From contig NZ_QTJV01000003.1 of the NCBI RefSeq assembly GCF_003412465.1, positions 183,809 to 247,808 of the forward strand: a DNA stretch of 64,000 nucleotides, given 5' to 3'. Positions 17,141-26,577 of this stretch are shown here, one piece after another. Position numbers and translations under genes: made by a program. The notes under the pieces were generated by a model that worked only from the letters and a program-made list of their open reading frames with translations, did no database searches and was not told the DNA's origin. Numbering within the stretch: the stretch's first letter is position 1; each line of letters starts with the position of its first letter. Source of the stretch: Chitinophaga silvisoli. Lineage in GTDB: Bacteria > Bacteroidota > Bacteroidia > Chitinophagales > Chitinophagaceae.

Positions 17141-19249
17141 ATGGAAACGATCAGTTGTAAAGTTAAAGGAATGAACTGTACCAGTTGTGCGTTGACGGTA
17201 TCCAAATATCTTCAGCACAAGGGCATGCAGGACGTGAATGTAAGTTTTGCCACGGAGGAATTAAGTTTTACCCTGCCTGAAGGAGTGGAGACGAATCCCA
17301 GAGAGATCCTTTCGGGCATCGATCAGCTGGGCTACCAGGTGGTATTGCCTGACCAACCTCAGCCCAGGGCGGCTTTCCTGCGTTCACTGACCTTTAAGTT
17401 TGTATGCTGCGCCATTTTTACAGCTCCTTTGCTATTGCATATGTGGGTACACTGGGCATGGCTCCATGATCCCATCGTACAGCTTTGCCTTGCTACACCT
17501 GTGTTTCTCGTAGGGATGTGGCACTTTGGCCGGAGTGCGATCCGCTCCCTTTCCAATGGTATGGCGAACATGGATGTGCTGATTGCCCTGGGAGCCATTG
17601 CAGCTTACGGCTATAGCCTTACAGGTACGATCCTGCACCTGGGACCTGATTATATGTTTTACGAAACGGCTGCTGCCATCATCACCCTGGTATTCCTGGG
17701 CAACCTGCTGGAAGAACGTTCTGTAAAACAGACGACCACCGCCATTACCGCCCTCGCAAAAATGCAGGTGACAACGGCTCGTCGTATTGAGGAACATGGT
17801 GATCATGAGCATATTCATGTTGTAGACAACCAGGCCCTCCGTACCGGCGATAAAGTACTGGTGAACACAGGTGACATGATCCCTATGGATGGCACCATCT
17901 ACTGGGGCAGTGGTCTCATCAATGAATCCATGATCACCGGTGAAAGCACTTCCGTGCGCAAAGGCGAAAAAGAAAAAGCCATCGGTGGTACTATATTGGA
18001 AGAAGGTAGTATCAAGATGTTCATCACCGCTACCGGAAAAGATACCGTACTCTCATATATCATAGACCTGGTAAAACAGGCCCAGGGCAATAAACCACCC
18101 ATGCAGAAACTGGCGGATAAGATCAGTGCCATTTTTGTACCATTGGTATTAGGGATTGCGGTGCTCACTTTCCTGGGTTGGGCCATCTTCGGCCATATCA
18201 CCATCGGTGCTGCCATTATGAGAAGTATTGCGGTGTTGGTAATAGCCTGTCCATGTGCAATGGGTCTTGCTACTCCTGCAGCTGTAATGGTAGGGTTGGG
18301 CAGAGCTGCTAAAAATGGTATTCTCATCAAAGGTGCGCAGACGCTGGAAGCGTTTAAAGATATAAAATATGTAGTCCTTGATAAAACGGGAACCCTTACT
18401 ACCGGCAAATTGCAATTGGGCAATTATCACTATGAAGGTATGACCGAAAAGGAATTTGCCCGGACGGTGTATAGTCTGGAGAAATTCTCTTCTCACCCTA
18501 TTGCCCGCTCCCTGGTAAGCATCTGGAAGAAAGAAGGCGAAGTGAAGCTGACACAGATCCGCGAAATGAAAGGTCGGGGTATGCAGGCAAAAGATGCAGC
18601 AGGCAATGAATGGCAATTGGGCTCTTTTGAAATGGCGAAACATACCACTGCGGATGATAGCCATAACCTTTACCTGCTGAAAAATGGTCAGCTGGCGGGT
18701 TGGATAGACCTGATCGATGAAGTAAGACCTGATGCTGCCCAAATGGTCTCCATGCTGCAAAGCAGAGGAATTACCCCGGTATTGCTGAGTGGCGATACAG
18801 CACGTAAATGCCGGGAACTGGCAGCGCTGACAGGCATCAAAGAAGTATTTTCCAGCCAGACACCGGAACAGAAATTACAAAAGATAGATAGTCTTATGAA
18901 AGAGGCTCCGGTAGCCATGGTGGGTGATGGTATCAACGACGCGCCGGCACTGGCAAGGGCTACAATTGGGATCTCGCTGAGCGATGCTACGCATATTGCT
19001 ATGCAGAGTGCCAATGTGATCTTATTAAATAGTAAATTATCCTCCCTGCCATTGGCATTGGGTCTGGGTAGACATACCTTCCTCACTATACAACAGAACC
19101 TCTTCTGGGCATTCCTGTACAATGTAATTGCCATACCATTTGCCGCCTTTGGGGTACTGAGTCCTATATCCGGCGCGGGTGTGATGGCGCTTTCTGATAT
19201 CGTGCTGGCCGCAAATTCTGTGCGACTGCGGTACAAGAAAGTAATATAG
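17141..19249 (+). CDS. copA: Copper-type P1B ATPase
   Basis: A 702-aa heavy-metal transporting ATPase. One N-terminal HMA domain with GMNCTSC (Cys13, Cys16), the transmembrane metal site CPC (Cys370-Pro-Cys372), phosphorylated Asp414 in DKTGT, the SHP motif with His452 that is diagnostic for P1B pumps, and GDGIND at 595-600. The CPC pair suggests Cu(I)/Ag(I) export across the inner membrane. A TGES-type actuator motif (TGEST) is present. recQ follows after only 13 bp, so the two are probably co-transcribed despite unrelated roles. Confidence 0.93.
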   Translation: METISCKVKGMNCTSCALTVSKYLQHKGMQDVNVSFATEELSFTLPEGVETNPREILSGIDQLGYQVVLPDQPQPRAAFLRSLTFKFVCCAIFTAPLLLHMWVHWAWLHDPIVQLCLATPVFLVGMWHFGRSAIRSLSNGMANMDVLIALGAIAAYGYSLTGTILHLGPDYMFYETAAAIITLVFLGNLLEERSVKQTTTAITALAKMQVTTARRIEEHGDHEHIHVVDNQALRTGDKVLVNTGDMIPMDGTIYWGSGLINESMITGESTSVRKGEKEKAIGGTILEEGSIKMFITATGKDTVLSYIIDLVKQAQGNKPPMQKLADKISAIFVPLVLGIAVLTFLGWAIFGHITIGAAIMRSIAVLVIACPCAMGLATPAAVMVGLGRAAKNGILIKGAQTLEAFKDIKYVVLDKTGTLTTGKLQLGNYHYEGMTEKEFARTVYSLEKFSSHPIARSLVSIWKKEGEVKLTQIREMKGRGMQAKDAAGNEWQLGSFEMAKHTTADDSHNLYLLKNGQLAGWIDLIDEVRPDAAQMVSMLQSRGITPVLLSGDTARKCRELAALTGIKEVFSSQTPEQKLQKIDSLMKEAPVAMVGDGINDAPALARATIGISLSDATHIAMQSANVILLNSKLSSLPLALGLGRHTFLTIQQNLFWAFLYNVIAIPFAAFGVLSPISGAGVMALSDIVLAANSVRLRYKKVI

Positions 19250-19262
19250 TTACATTTACAGC

Positions 19263-21158
19263 GTGACTACTCCAACAGAAATACTGAAAAAATACTGGGG
19301 CTATGCGCAATTCCGTCCTTTGCAGGAAGACATTATTCAGTCTGTCAGCAAGGGGCAGGATACCCTGGCGCTGATGCCCACCGGTGGTGGTAAGTCCATC
19401 TGCTTCCAGGTACCAGCGCTGATGAAAGAAGGACTCTGCCTGGTGGTAACTCCCCTCATTGCCCTGATGAAGGACCAGGTGGCGAACCTGCGAAACCGGA
19501 ATATTCCTGCGGCTGCTATTTATGCAGGTATGTATTATCAGGATGTGGAAAAGCTATTGGAAGAGGCAAGGCGTGGCAGTTATAAATTTCTGTATGTATC
19601 CCCGGAGCGATTGCAGAGCCGTCGTTTTCTGGAATATTGTGATGGACTGCCTGTAACGCTGCTGGCGATAGATGAAGCACACTGTATCTCCCAGTGGGGC
19701 TACGACTTCAGGCCCGCTTACCTTGAGATTGCGGAGATCAGAACCCAGTTTCCCGGTGTGCCGGTATTAGCACTTACTGCATCGGCTACACCCAAAGTTC
19801 AGCAGGATATTTGTGATAAACTGCGCATGCGCAAGCCGGCTATTTTTAGCAAGAGTTTTGTGCGTAGTAATCTTTCCTATAGCGTCATAGAAGAAGGCGA
19901 TAAGCAACCTAAATTATTACACATCCTGGAGCGGGTACCCGGTAGTGCTATTGTCTATTGCCGCAACCGGAAAGGTACCCGTGATCTGGCGGATATGCTG
20001 GAGCAAAATGGAATTTCAGCAAGCTATTATCATGCAGGTTTAACCGGGGAGGAGCGGACTGCCCGCCAGGAATTGTGGATTCAGGGGCGGATCAGGGTAA
20101 TGGTATGTACCAATGCATTTGGGATGGGGATAGATAAACCTGATGTAAGAGTGGTGATCCATGCCGATGCACCGGAAAGCCTGGAGGCCTACTACCAGGA
20201 GGCCGGCAGGGGAGGACGAGATGAGCAGAAAGCCTATGCTGTGCTGCTATATCATGCTTCAGAACTGGATAGAATGAAGGAGATGGTGCCCTTACAGTTC
20301 CCAGGGCAAGACCAGGTAAGGGCTATTTACCAGGCATTGGTGAATTACCTGCAGGTGCCGGTAGGAGGGGGAGAAGGGGTGTATTTCGATTTTGATATCA
20401 ACGACTTTGTACAGAAATTCGAACTGAATATAACAGTGGCATATAGTGCCCTGCGCATATTGGAGCAGGAAGGTATTCTGCAGCTGAGTGAGAGTGTCTT
20501 TATGCCCTCGATGGTGGAGTTCATTGTGAACAGGCAGACTTTGTTTGCTTTTGATGCAGCACAGCCATCGATGTCTCCACTTGTACAAACATTGTTACGC
20601 ACATATGAAGGGATATTTGACAATCCTGTACCTGTATATGAAAGACAGCTGATGCGGATACTGCGGCTGAAAGAACCGGAAGTGATCCAGGGATTGCAAC
20701 ACCTGCACCAGCGGGGTATCATCAGGTACAAACAACGTAAGTCTGTACCACAGTTATCATTTGTAGAGCAGCGGGTATCGACACAGCATTTGCGGATTGA
20801 TACAGAAAGGGTAAAGGCGAGAATGAAAGCTTACCAGGACAGGCTGGATGCGATGCTGCATTATGTGCAGAATAAGGAACAATGCCGCACACAGGTGTTA
20901 GTAACCTATTTTGGAGAGAAGGATGCACAGCCTTGCGGTATTTGTGACGTGTGTATAGAACAGAAGAAAAAGCCAGTGGATTTTAAGGCGATTTCCGGCT
21001 TATTATTAGCGGAGCTTACATCTGTTCCAATTGAATGGGATGTGATTCAGAACAGGCTAAAAGATGTGAATGAAGCGGAATTGATGGAGGTGACCCAATA
21101 CCTGATCAGTGAAGAAGTAATTATAAGAGATGAAGAAGGACGCTTTTACCGCAGGTAA
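19263..21158 (+). CDS. recQ: ATP-dependent DNA helicase RecQ
   Basis: A 631-aa superfamily 2 helicase. Motif I PTGGGKS (residues 39-45), DEAH box at 137-140, the aromatic-rich loop HCISQWGYDFRP, motif VI EAGRGGRD, and a late four-Cys zinc region (CRTQVLVTYFGE through CGICDVC). It resembles RecQ and ends shortly after an RQC-like winged helix; no HRDC domain is seen, so it is a short version. The start is GTG at 19263. The stop codon lies inside the terminator hairpin. Confidence 0.93.
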   Translation: MTTPTEILKKYWGYAQFRPLQEDIIQSVSKGQDTLALMPTGGGKSICFQVPALMKEGLCLVVTPLIALMKDQVANLRNRNIPAAAIYAGMYYQDVEKLLEEARRGSYKFLYVSPERLQSRRFLEYCDGLPVTLLAIDEAHCISQWGYDFRPAYLEIAEIRTQFPGVPVLALTASATPKVQQDICDKLRMRKPAIFSKSFVRSNLSYSVIEEGDKQPKLLHILERVPGSAIVYCRNRKGTRDLADMLEQNGISASYYHAGLTGEERTARQELWIQGRIRVMVCTNAFGMGIDKPDVRVVIHADAPESLEAYYQEAGRGGRDEQKAYAVLLYHASELDRMKEMVPLQFPGQDQVRAIYQALVNYLQVPVGGGEGVYFDFDINDFVQKFELNITVAYSALRILEQEGILQLSESVFMPSMVEFIVNRQTLFAFDAAQPSMSPLVQTLLRTYEGIFDNPVPVYERQLMRILRLKEPEVIQGLQHLHQRGIIRYKQRKSVPQLSFVEQRVSTQHLRIDTERVKARMKAYQDRLDAMLHYVQNKEQCRTQVLVTYFGEKDAQPCGICDVCIEQKKKPVDFKAISGLLLAELTSVPIEWDVIQNRLKDVNEAELMEVTQYLISEEVIIRDEEGRFYRR

Positions 21159-21178
21159 AAGCGTCCGCTTTTGTTATT
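21138..21178 (+). terminator. Terminator overlapping the recQ stop codon
   Basis: A perfect 13-bp stem (21138-21150 with 21154-21166) with a GCA loop is followed by GCTTTTGTTATTT. The TAA stop of recQ (21156-21158) is in the descending arm, so coding sequence and terminator are merged. It also separates recQ from the convergent oxidoreductase gene. Confidence 0.85.
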
Positions 21179-22223
21179 TGAGTGAGATGACTTTCTTCGC
21201 ATGACTGCTTTCAAATGCTGCCTCAATCACCTTAATCACATTCACTGCATCTGCTGCCGGTACCGGATTGGGTCCTTTACCTGTCAGCGCATTATAGATC
21301 CCGTCATAGTATTCCAGGTAATCTCCTTTAGGAGAAGGCAGATACTCTCTCACCACTTTCCCGTCTCTTTCAGTATGGAGCAGGCCCCATTCATGAATGC
21401 CTTCTATACCCCATCCTGGTGCTCCCGGCATCAATCCCTGCTGTAACATGGTTTCCTGCGTATCAGCCTTCGTTTTGATAAAGGAGCCTTTGCGACCATG
21501 AAACTGATAAGATGGAATCGGCTCCCTGGTGATATAGCTACATTTTAATCTCACGCGGAGATGTTCATAGAAGTACACCAGTTCAAAATAATCATCCACC
21601 AGGGAATCTTTCCTGATCGTCCTGATATCGGCCCAGATAGCATCGGGCATGCCAAACAGGATCAGGGCCTGATCTACCAGGTGTGAACCCAGGTCATACA
21701 AGCCACCGGTGCCAGGCAGTTTTTCCTCTTTGTGTTTCTTATAACTCAGTTCTTCGCGGTAACGGTCGTAATGAATTTCTGCTTCCAGCAACTCGCCCAG
21801 ATCACCGCTACCCAATACCTGTTTTACGATCTTAAAATCACTATCAAAGCGTCTGTTATGATACACGCTCAGCAGCAATCCTTTGGAGGCTGCCAGTTCC
21901 GCGAGCTCCTGCCCTTCGGCAGCATGCACGGTGAACGGCTTTTCAACGATCACATTTTTACCTGCTTCCAGTGCGGCTTTGGCGTATTCATAATGGGTAT
22001 AGTTAGGCGTATTGACTACGATCAGATCCAGTTCAGGATCTTTGATCATATCAGCTACACTGGTATATACTTTCACATCAGGATAGCGCTGTCTTGCGAG
22101 ATTTTTACTTCTTTCTACTACAGCATAGAAGGTAAACCCCGGATGTGTGTGAATAAACGGCGCATGAAAGATATGTCCTGACATGCCATAGGAACAGATC
22201 CCTGCTTTGATGATTTTCTCCAT
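21174..22223 (-). CDS. Gfo/Idh/MocA-family oxidoreductase
   Basis: A 349-aa NAD(P)-dependent dehydrogenase. The N-terminal Rossmann fold begins with AGICSYGMSGHIFHAPF (glycine-rich dinucleotide loop) and includes EKPFT, the conserved Lys-Pro of this family. The C-terminal GFO_IDH_MocA domain contains YDLGSHLVDQALILFG, including the catalytic-His helix. It resembles the YdgJ/scyllo-inositol or deoxyhexose dehydrogenases; the substrate cannot be told from sequence. It follows the HerA-like gene after 14 bp and is likely co-transcribed. Confidence 0.9.
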   Translation of the reverse strand: MEKIIKAGICSYGMSGHIFHAPFIHTHPGFTFYAVVERSKNLARQRYPDVKVYTSVADMIKDPELDLIVVNTPNYTHYEYAKAALEAGKNVIVEKPFTVHAAEGQELAELAASKGLLLSVYHNRRFDSDFKIVKQVLGSGDLGELLEAEIHYDRYREELSYKKHKEEKLPGTGGLYDLGSHLVDQALILFGMPDAIWADIRTIRKDSLVDDYFELVYFYEHLRVRLKCSYITREPIPSYQFHGRKGSFIKTKADTQETMLQQGLMPGAPGWGIEGIHEWGLLHTERDGKVVREYLPSPKGDYLEYYDGIYNALTGKGPNPVPAADAVNVIKVIEAAFESSHAKKVISLK

Positions 22224-22237
22224 ATCCTAGATTTTAA

Positions 22238-23797
22238 TTAAAACCAGCTACTACTTTTTTTACTGCTCTTGCCTCCTAATCCCAGTGCACCCAGCAAACT
22301 TCTTGTAATCATGTTGGCTGCTGTACGGCCCACCTGTCTGGCGACAGGACTGCTTAATACAGTATCCAGCACACTCTTTTCTTCAGCTTGTTTTTTGCCG
22401 CCACTTGTTTTTGTCGAAGCAGCAGGAGTACTCTTTTCTGCTGCTTCCTGCAATTTAGCCGTCAGGATCTCGTAAGCGCTCTGATTGTCGATTTCCTGGT
22501 TGTACTTCTTCGCGATCCTGCTGCCAGCCACCAGTGCATCCATTTCAGGATCGGAAAGCACATCCATACGGGAGCGTGGTGTCACCAGCATGGTTGCTGC
22601 CAGTGGTGTAGGTATTCCTTTTTCGTTCAGACAGGTGAACAGTGCTTCACCGATACCGATTTGTGTGAGCAGTTCATCAGTTTTATAAAAATCGGACAGC
22701 GGATAGTTCTCTGCTGTTTGTTTGATTGTCTTACGGTCGTTGGCCGTAAATGCACGCAAAGCATGCTGTACTTTCATGCCTAATTGTCCAAGGATGGAAG
22801 GAGGTACGTCCATTGGGTTCTGTGTACAGAAAAAGATGCCTACACCTTTGGAACGAATCAGTTTAATGATGGTTTCTATCTGCTGAAGCAATGCGGAACT
22901 TGCTTCCTGGAATACCAGGTGTGCTTCGTCAATGAACAGTACCAGCTTGGGTTTGTCCATATCACCTTCTTCCGGCAGGGTGGCATAAAGCTCTGCCAGC
23001 AGGCTAAGCATGAAGGTGGAAAACAGCTTTGGTTTATCCTGAATATCTGCTACTCTTACGATAGAGATGACACCTCTGCCATCGTCGCTGATGCGCAGCA
23101 GGTCGTCTACTTCAAAAGAGGCTTCTCCAAAGAACTTATCGGCACCCTGTTGCTCTAAAGCTATTACTTTTCTCAGAATGGTACCTGCTGACGTGGTTGA
23201 GATCTTACCATAATCTTTTTCCAGCTCTGCCTTGCCTTCATCACTTACGTATTGCAATACTTTCTTGAAATCCTTTAGGTCCAGCAGGGGCAGTTGACTA
23301 TCATCACAGTATTTAAAGATCATGGCAACCAGTCCTTCCTGTGTATCGTTTAGCTCCAGGATCCTGGAGAGTAATACCGGCCCGAATTCACTTACTGTCG
23401 CTCTCAGGCGTGCGCCTTTCTCATTACTGAGGGAGAGCAGTTCTACCGGGTAGCCGGAAGGGGACCAGCTACCTCCGATTTTCTCATATCGTTCTTTAAT
23501 TCTATCACTGTTGGTGCCGGCGGCAGCTACGCCACTCAGGTCACCTTTGATATCCATGAGCAGTACAGGTACGCTGGCATCACTCAGGCCTTCTGCAATG
23601 ACCTGTAAGGTCTTGGTTTTTCCGGTACCGGTGGCACCGGCTATCAACCCATGCCTGTTCATCGTTTTCAGTGGCAGGAACACGTCTGCTCCACTTACTA
23701 CATCGCCATTCAGCATGGCACAACCCAGTTTAAATTTTTCACCTTTGAAGGTGTATCCATTTTGGATCTGCGACAGGAATGCTTCTTTATCAGTCAT
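22238..23797 (-). CDS. DUF853/HerA-like ATPase
   Basis: A 519-aa P-loop ATPase of the HerA/YjgR (DUF853) group. Walker A GATGTGKT at residues 54-61, DIKGDLSG after it, Walker B LVLFIDEAHLVF, and the sensor region FFCTQNPMDVP. The Lys- and Ser-rich C-terminus (GKSSKKSSSWF) is typical. The biological role of YjgR-like proteins is unknown; the HerA relatives are DNA translocases. The downstream neighbour is the oxidoreductase gene. Confidence 0.88.
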   Translation of the reverse strand: MTDKEAFLSQIQNGYTFKGEKFKLGCAMLNGDVVSGADVFLPLKTMNRHGLIAGATGTGKTKTLQVIAEGLSDASVPVLLMDIKGDLSGVAAAGTNSDRIKERYEKIGGSWSPSGYPVELLSLSNEKGARLRATVSEFGPVLLSRILELNDTQEGLVAMIFKYCDDSQLPLLDLKDFKKVLQYVSDEGKAELEKDYGKISTTSAGTILRKVIALEQQGADKFFGEASFEVDDLLRISDDGRGVISIVRVADIQDKPKLFSTFMLSLLAELYATLPEEGDMDKPKLVLFIDEAHLVFQEASSALLQQIETIIKLIRSKGVGIFFCTQNPMDVPPSILGQLGMKVQHALRAFTANDRKTIKQTAENYPLSDFYKTDELLTQIGIGEALFTCLNEKGIPTPLAATMLVTPRSRMDVLSDPEMDALVAGSRIAKKYNQEIDNQSAYEILTAKLQEAAEKSTPAASTKTSGGKKQAEEKSVLDTVLSSPVARQVGRTAANMITRSLLGALGLGGKSSKKSSSWF

Positions 23798-23877
23798 GGG
23801 GTGTTAAAATTTCTCTGAAGATAAAAAAAAGAGAAGGGAATTAGCATCCGGAAAGGGGGCTAAAGTAAAAAAAGGCC

Positions 23878-23924
23878 CCACCAAATAAAAAGAGCGTGTA
23901 TCCTGATTTGATACACGCTCTTTT
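23878..23924 (-). terminator. Terminator of the GroES-like gene
   Basis: Read on the minus strand, a 15-bp stem (23888-23902 with 23910-23924) and 7-nt loop are followed by TTTTTATTTGG. It ends the transcript from the GroES-like gene before the HerA-like gene. Confidence 0.85.
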
Positions 23925-23944
23925 AGATTTTATGAAAAAAGCAT

Positions 23945-24325
23945 TTAGAGATCTTCTTCTCTTTCCAGCATCAGTATCGCGCTCTGCGGTACGATAAAGT
24001 ACTTATCGCCCTGGTAAGACACTTCTGTAGAGCCATTGAGCAGGAAGATAGCCAGATCACCTTCCTTTGCCTGCAGAGGAATATATTTCACTTTTTCTTC
24101 TTCTCCCTTCCAGGCATCATCGTCCTCGGAGGGTAATGGAATGGCATATCCGGGGCCTGTTTTGATCACATATCCCGATTGTACCTTTTCCTTTTCCTGC
24201 ATTCCGGGAGGCAAATAAAGCCCACTTTCTGTGCGTTCGTTAGGGGTAAGTGGTTTTACCAGTACCCTGTCGCCTACAACAATCAGCTTTTTCAATTTAT
24301 TATCTATTGTCAGGTGTGTTGCCAT
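23945..24325 (-). CDS. GroES/Cpn10-like co-chaperone family protein
   Basis: A 126-aa protein with the Cpn10 start strand LIVVGDRVLVKPL, ERTESGLYLPP, and a C-terminal YFIVPQSAILMLERE. Compared with GroES (about 95 aa), it has an insertion of about 25 residues containing PLPSEDDDAWKGEEEKVKYIP where the roof loop would be, and the mobile loop is altered (YLPPGMQEKEK). No groEL gene is adjacent. It is probably a GroES paralogue conserved in Bacteroidota rather than the main GroES. ATG 24325 is chosen; an 18-residue upstream extension lacks family similarity. Confidence 0.8.
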   Translation of the reverse strand: MATHLTIDNKLKKLIVVGDRVLVKPLTPNERTESGLYLPPGMQEKEKVQSGYVIKTGPGYAIPLPSEDDDAWKGEEEKVKYIPLQAKEGDLAIFLLNGSTEVSYQGDKYFIVPQSAILMLEREEDL

Positions 24326-24382
24326 AGTCTCTATAATACAAAATGTATGCAGCAGGCAGGGATCGTGCCAAGATGACATATA

Positions 24383-25222
24383 CTACAGGGCCGACAGCGG
24401 GAAGGTTTCACCAGCCCTGATGCCTTTCTCTGTTTGTTGCAGCATTACGCACTCTACTGCCGGATCATGCTCCAGGTACAGCACATATTGCTGTTCCAGC
24501 GCCTCAGTCAGGTAAGTTTTCTTTTCCTGAAGGGTTGTCAGTGGAAACATGTCGTATGCCATAACGTAAGGCATTGGAATATGGCCGATACTTGGCAGCA
24601 GGTCCGCCATATACAGGATGGTCTTGTCCTTGTATCTGATTTGCGGGAGCATTTGGGCATCTGTATGTCCATTTACAAACCGGATATTGATATTGTCAGT
24701 AAAGGATACGCCGTCTTTTACTTCCACAAATTTCAGCTGACCGCTTTCCTGCATAGGCAGGATATTTTCCTTCAGGAAGGAGGCTTTCTCCCTGTCATTA
24801 GGTTTGATCGCCCAGTTCCAGTGGTCTTCATTGCTCCAGTAGGTGGCATTTTTGAATGCCGGCAGCAATCTCTCGCCCTGTCTGACAATAGAACCACCGC
24901 AATGGTCAAAGTGCAGGTGGGTCATGAATACATCTGTAATGTCATCTTTATGGAAACCCAGTTTAGCCAGGGAGCTATCCAGGGTAGAATCGCCATGCAG
25001 GTGGTAATGGCCGAACCATTTTGCATCCTGCTTATCACCAATACCTGTGTCCACAAGGATCAGGCGCTTGCCATCTTCGATGAGCAGGCAGCGCATGGCC
25101 CAGGAGCATAAATTATTTTCGTCTGGTGCATTCAGTTTGTGCCAGATACTCTTGGGTACTACGCCGAACATAGCACCCCCATCCAGTTTAAAATAGCCTG
25201 TGTCTACGGTATATAGTTTCAT
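24383..25222 (-). CDS. MBL-fold metallohydrolase
   Basis: A 279-aa metallo-beta-lactamase-fold enzyme. Zinc motif HLHFDHCGG (HxHxDH), LVDTGIGD before it, a later FVNGHTDAQM that supplies the next His, and a second late Asp in YMADLLPS. It resembles AHL-lactonase/YtnP-like hydrolases. The substrate is not determinable. ATG 25222 fits the family start MKLYTVDTGYF; the 22-residue upstream extension overlaps the MFS gene and is rejected. It lies between the MFS gene and the GroES-like gene on the same strand. Confidence 0.88.
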   Translation of the reverse strand: MKLYTVDTGYFKLDGGAMFGVVPKSIWHKLNAPDENNLCSWAMRCLLIEDGKRLILVDTGIGDKQDAKWFGHYHLHGDSTLDSSLAKLGFHKDDITDVFMTHLHFDHCGGSIVRQGERLLPAFKNATYWSNEDHWNWAIKPNDREKASFLKENILPMQESGQLKFVEVKDGVSFTDNINIRFVNGHTDAQMLPQIRYKDKTILYMADLLPSIGHIPMPYVMAYDMFPLTTLQEKKTYLTEALEQQYVLYLEHDPAVECVMLQQTEKGIRAGETFPLSAL

Positions 25223-25235
25223 ACAATTGAAGTTT

Positions 25236-26531
25236 CTATTGTAGTTCCTTTTGTTTTTTCCGTGCGGAGAACAGCCATGCGAGGCCAATCAGAAAGAAAA
25301 CAGCCAGTGCAATTACAGAATTACGCATACTGCCGGTTACCTCGTGGATGACTCCAAAGGTGATCATACCAATCACGATAGAAAGCTTTTCCGTCACGTC
25401 ATAATAGCTGAAAAAGGAAGCAGTATCTTCCGTTTCCGGCATTAGTTTCGCGTAGGTGGAGCGGCTCAGGGACTGAACACCTCCCATCACCAGCCCTACG
25501 GCTGTGGCCAGTATATAAAAGTCGGTAGCCGTCTGCATACGGTAACCTGCAAAGCAGATGCCTATCCAAACGAATATAACACCAATCAACACAGGCAGGT
25601 TCCCGAACTTGCCGGAGAGCCAGGCCATACCCGAAGCACCCGCAATAGCTACTACCTGGATCACGACTACTACGCTGATGAGGACAGAAGATTCCAGATG
25701 GAGTTCCTGTGACCCAAAGATAGTTGCTGCCATCATGACTGTCTGCACACCCATGCTGTAGAAAAAGAAAGCTCTGAGAAAGCGTTTCAGCACCGGCATT
25801 GTTTTTACCTGTGCATACACTTTACGCAGCTCCGAGAATCCTTCTGTCAGTGCACCGGCACTGTGTTCGCTAATCGTACCTTTTGATGCGGGCAGTCGTA
25901 TAAAGGTGATCTGGGCGAAGCCGATCCACCATACACCTACTAACAGGAAGGTTATCAGCACTGCCTGACTATCATCGATACCAAATGGCTTAACGGTAAC
26001 CAGTGCAAACCCTATCAGCTGCAATAACACGCTCCCGATATAACCCATCGCAAAGCCTTTGGCACTTACCCGGTCGCGGTCTTCTTCCGCTGCAATTTCA
26101 GGCAGATAGGAATTGTAAAATACTAAGCCTCCGCAATAGCCGAGGGTAGCGAGGATAAAGAAGATGACACCGTATTCCACGTTGCCGCCCCTGAACAGGT
26201 ACAAAGCACTACAGCTGATGCCTCCCAGCCAGGTGAACATCATGAGATAACGCTTTTTATTACCCCTGGTATCTGCAATAGAAGACAGGATTGGGGATGC
26301 TATAGCAGCGATCAGGAATGCTGCAGCCATAGCGTAATCATAGAGGGCAGAGTTAATAAAGTATTTTCCGAAGAAAGGAATGCGGTCACTGCCAAAGGCA
26401 GCATTTGTAGCTTTAGTAAAGTAGATAGGGAAAAAGGTAGTTGTAATTACCAGATTGTAAACGGAGTTAGCCCAGTCATACATGGCCCACCCGTTAATTA
26501 CTTTCTTACTGGCAGTCTTTTGCATATGCAT
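25236..26531 (-). CDS. MFS transporter, UMF1/Atg22-like
   Basis: A 431-aa twelve-helix transporter. The opening VINGWAMYDWANSVYNLVITTTFFPIYF and the loop SSIADTRGNKKRYL are characteristic of the UMF1 (Atg22-like) family; the later helix phrase GGVQSLSRSTYAKLMPE is the other conserved signature. In fungi, Atg22 exports amino acids from the vacuole; bacterial substrates are unknown. Starts either at 26531 or two codons later. It precedes the MBL hydrolase gene by 13 bp. Confidence 0.88.
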   Translation of the reverse strand: MHMQKTASKKVINGWAMYDWANSVYNLVITTTFFPIYFTKATNAAFGSDRIPFFGKYFINSALYDYAMAAAFLIAAIASPILSSIADTRGNKKRYLMMFTWLGGISCSALYLFRGGNVEYGVIFFILATLGYCGGLVFYNSYLPEIAAEEDRDRVSAKGFAMGYIGSVLLQLIGFALVTVKPFGIDDSQAVLITFLLVGVWWIGFAQITFIRLPASKGTISEHSAGALTEGFSELRKVYAQVKTMPVLKRFLRAFFFYSMGVQTVMMAATIFGSQELHLESSVLISVVVVIQVVAIAGASGMAWLSGKFGNLPVLIGVIFVWIGICFAGYRMQTATDFYILATAVGLVMGGVQSLSRSTYAKLMPETEDTASFFSYYDVTEKLSIVIGMITFGVIHEVTGSMRNSVIALAVFFLIGLAWLFSARKKQKELQ

Positions 26532-26577
26532 CTCGTATTATGGGGTTCAATATACGATTAAAGCACTAATCCCCACA

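Noticed and set aside
24434..25111. 225-codon open frame opposite the MBL hydrolase
   Set aside because: Antisense shadow without a recognisable domain or start signal.
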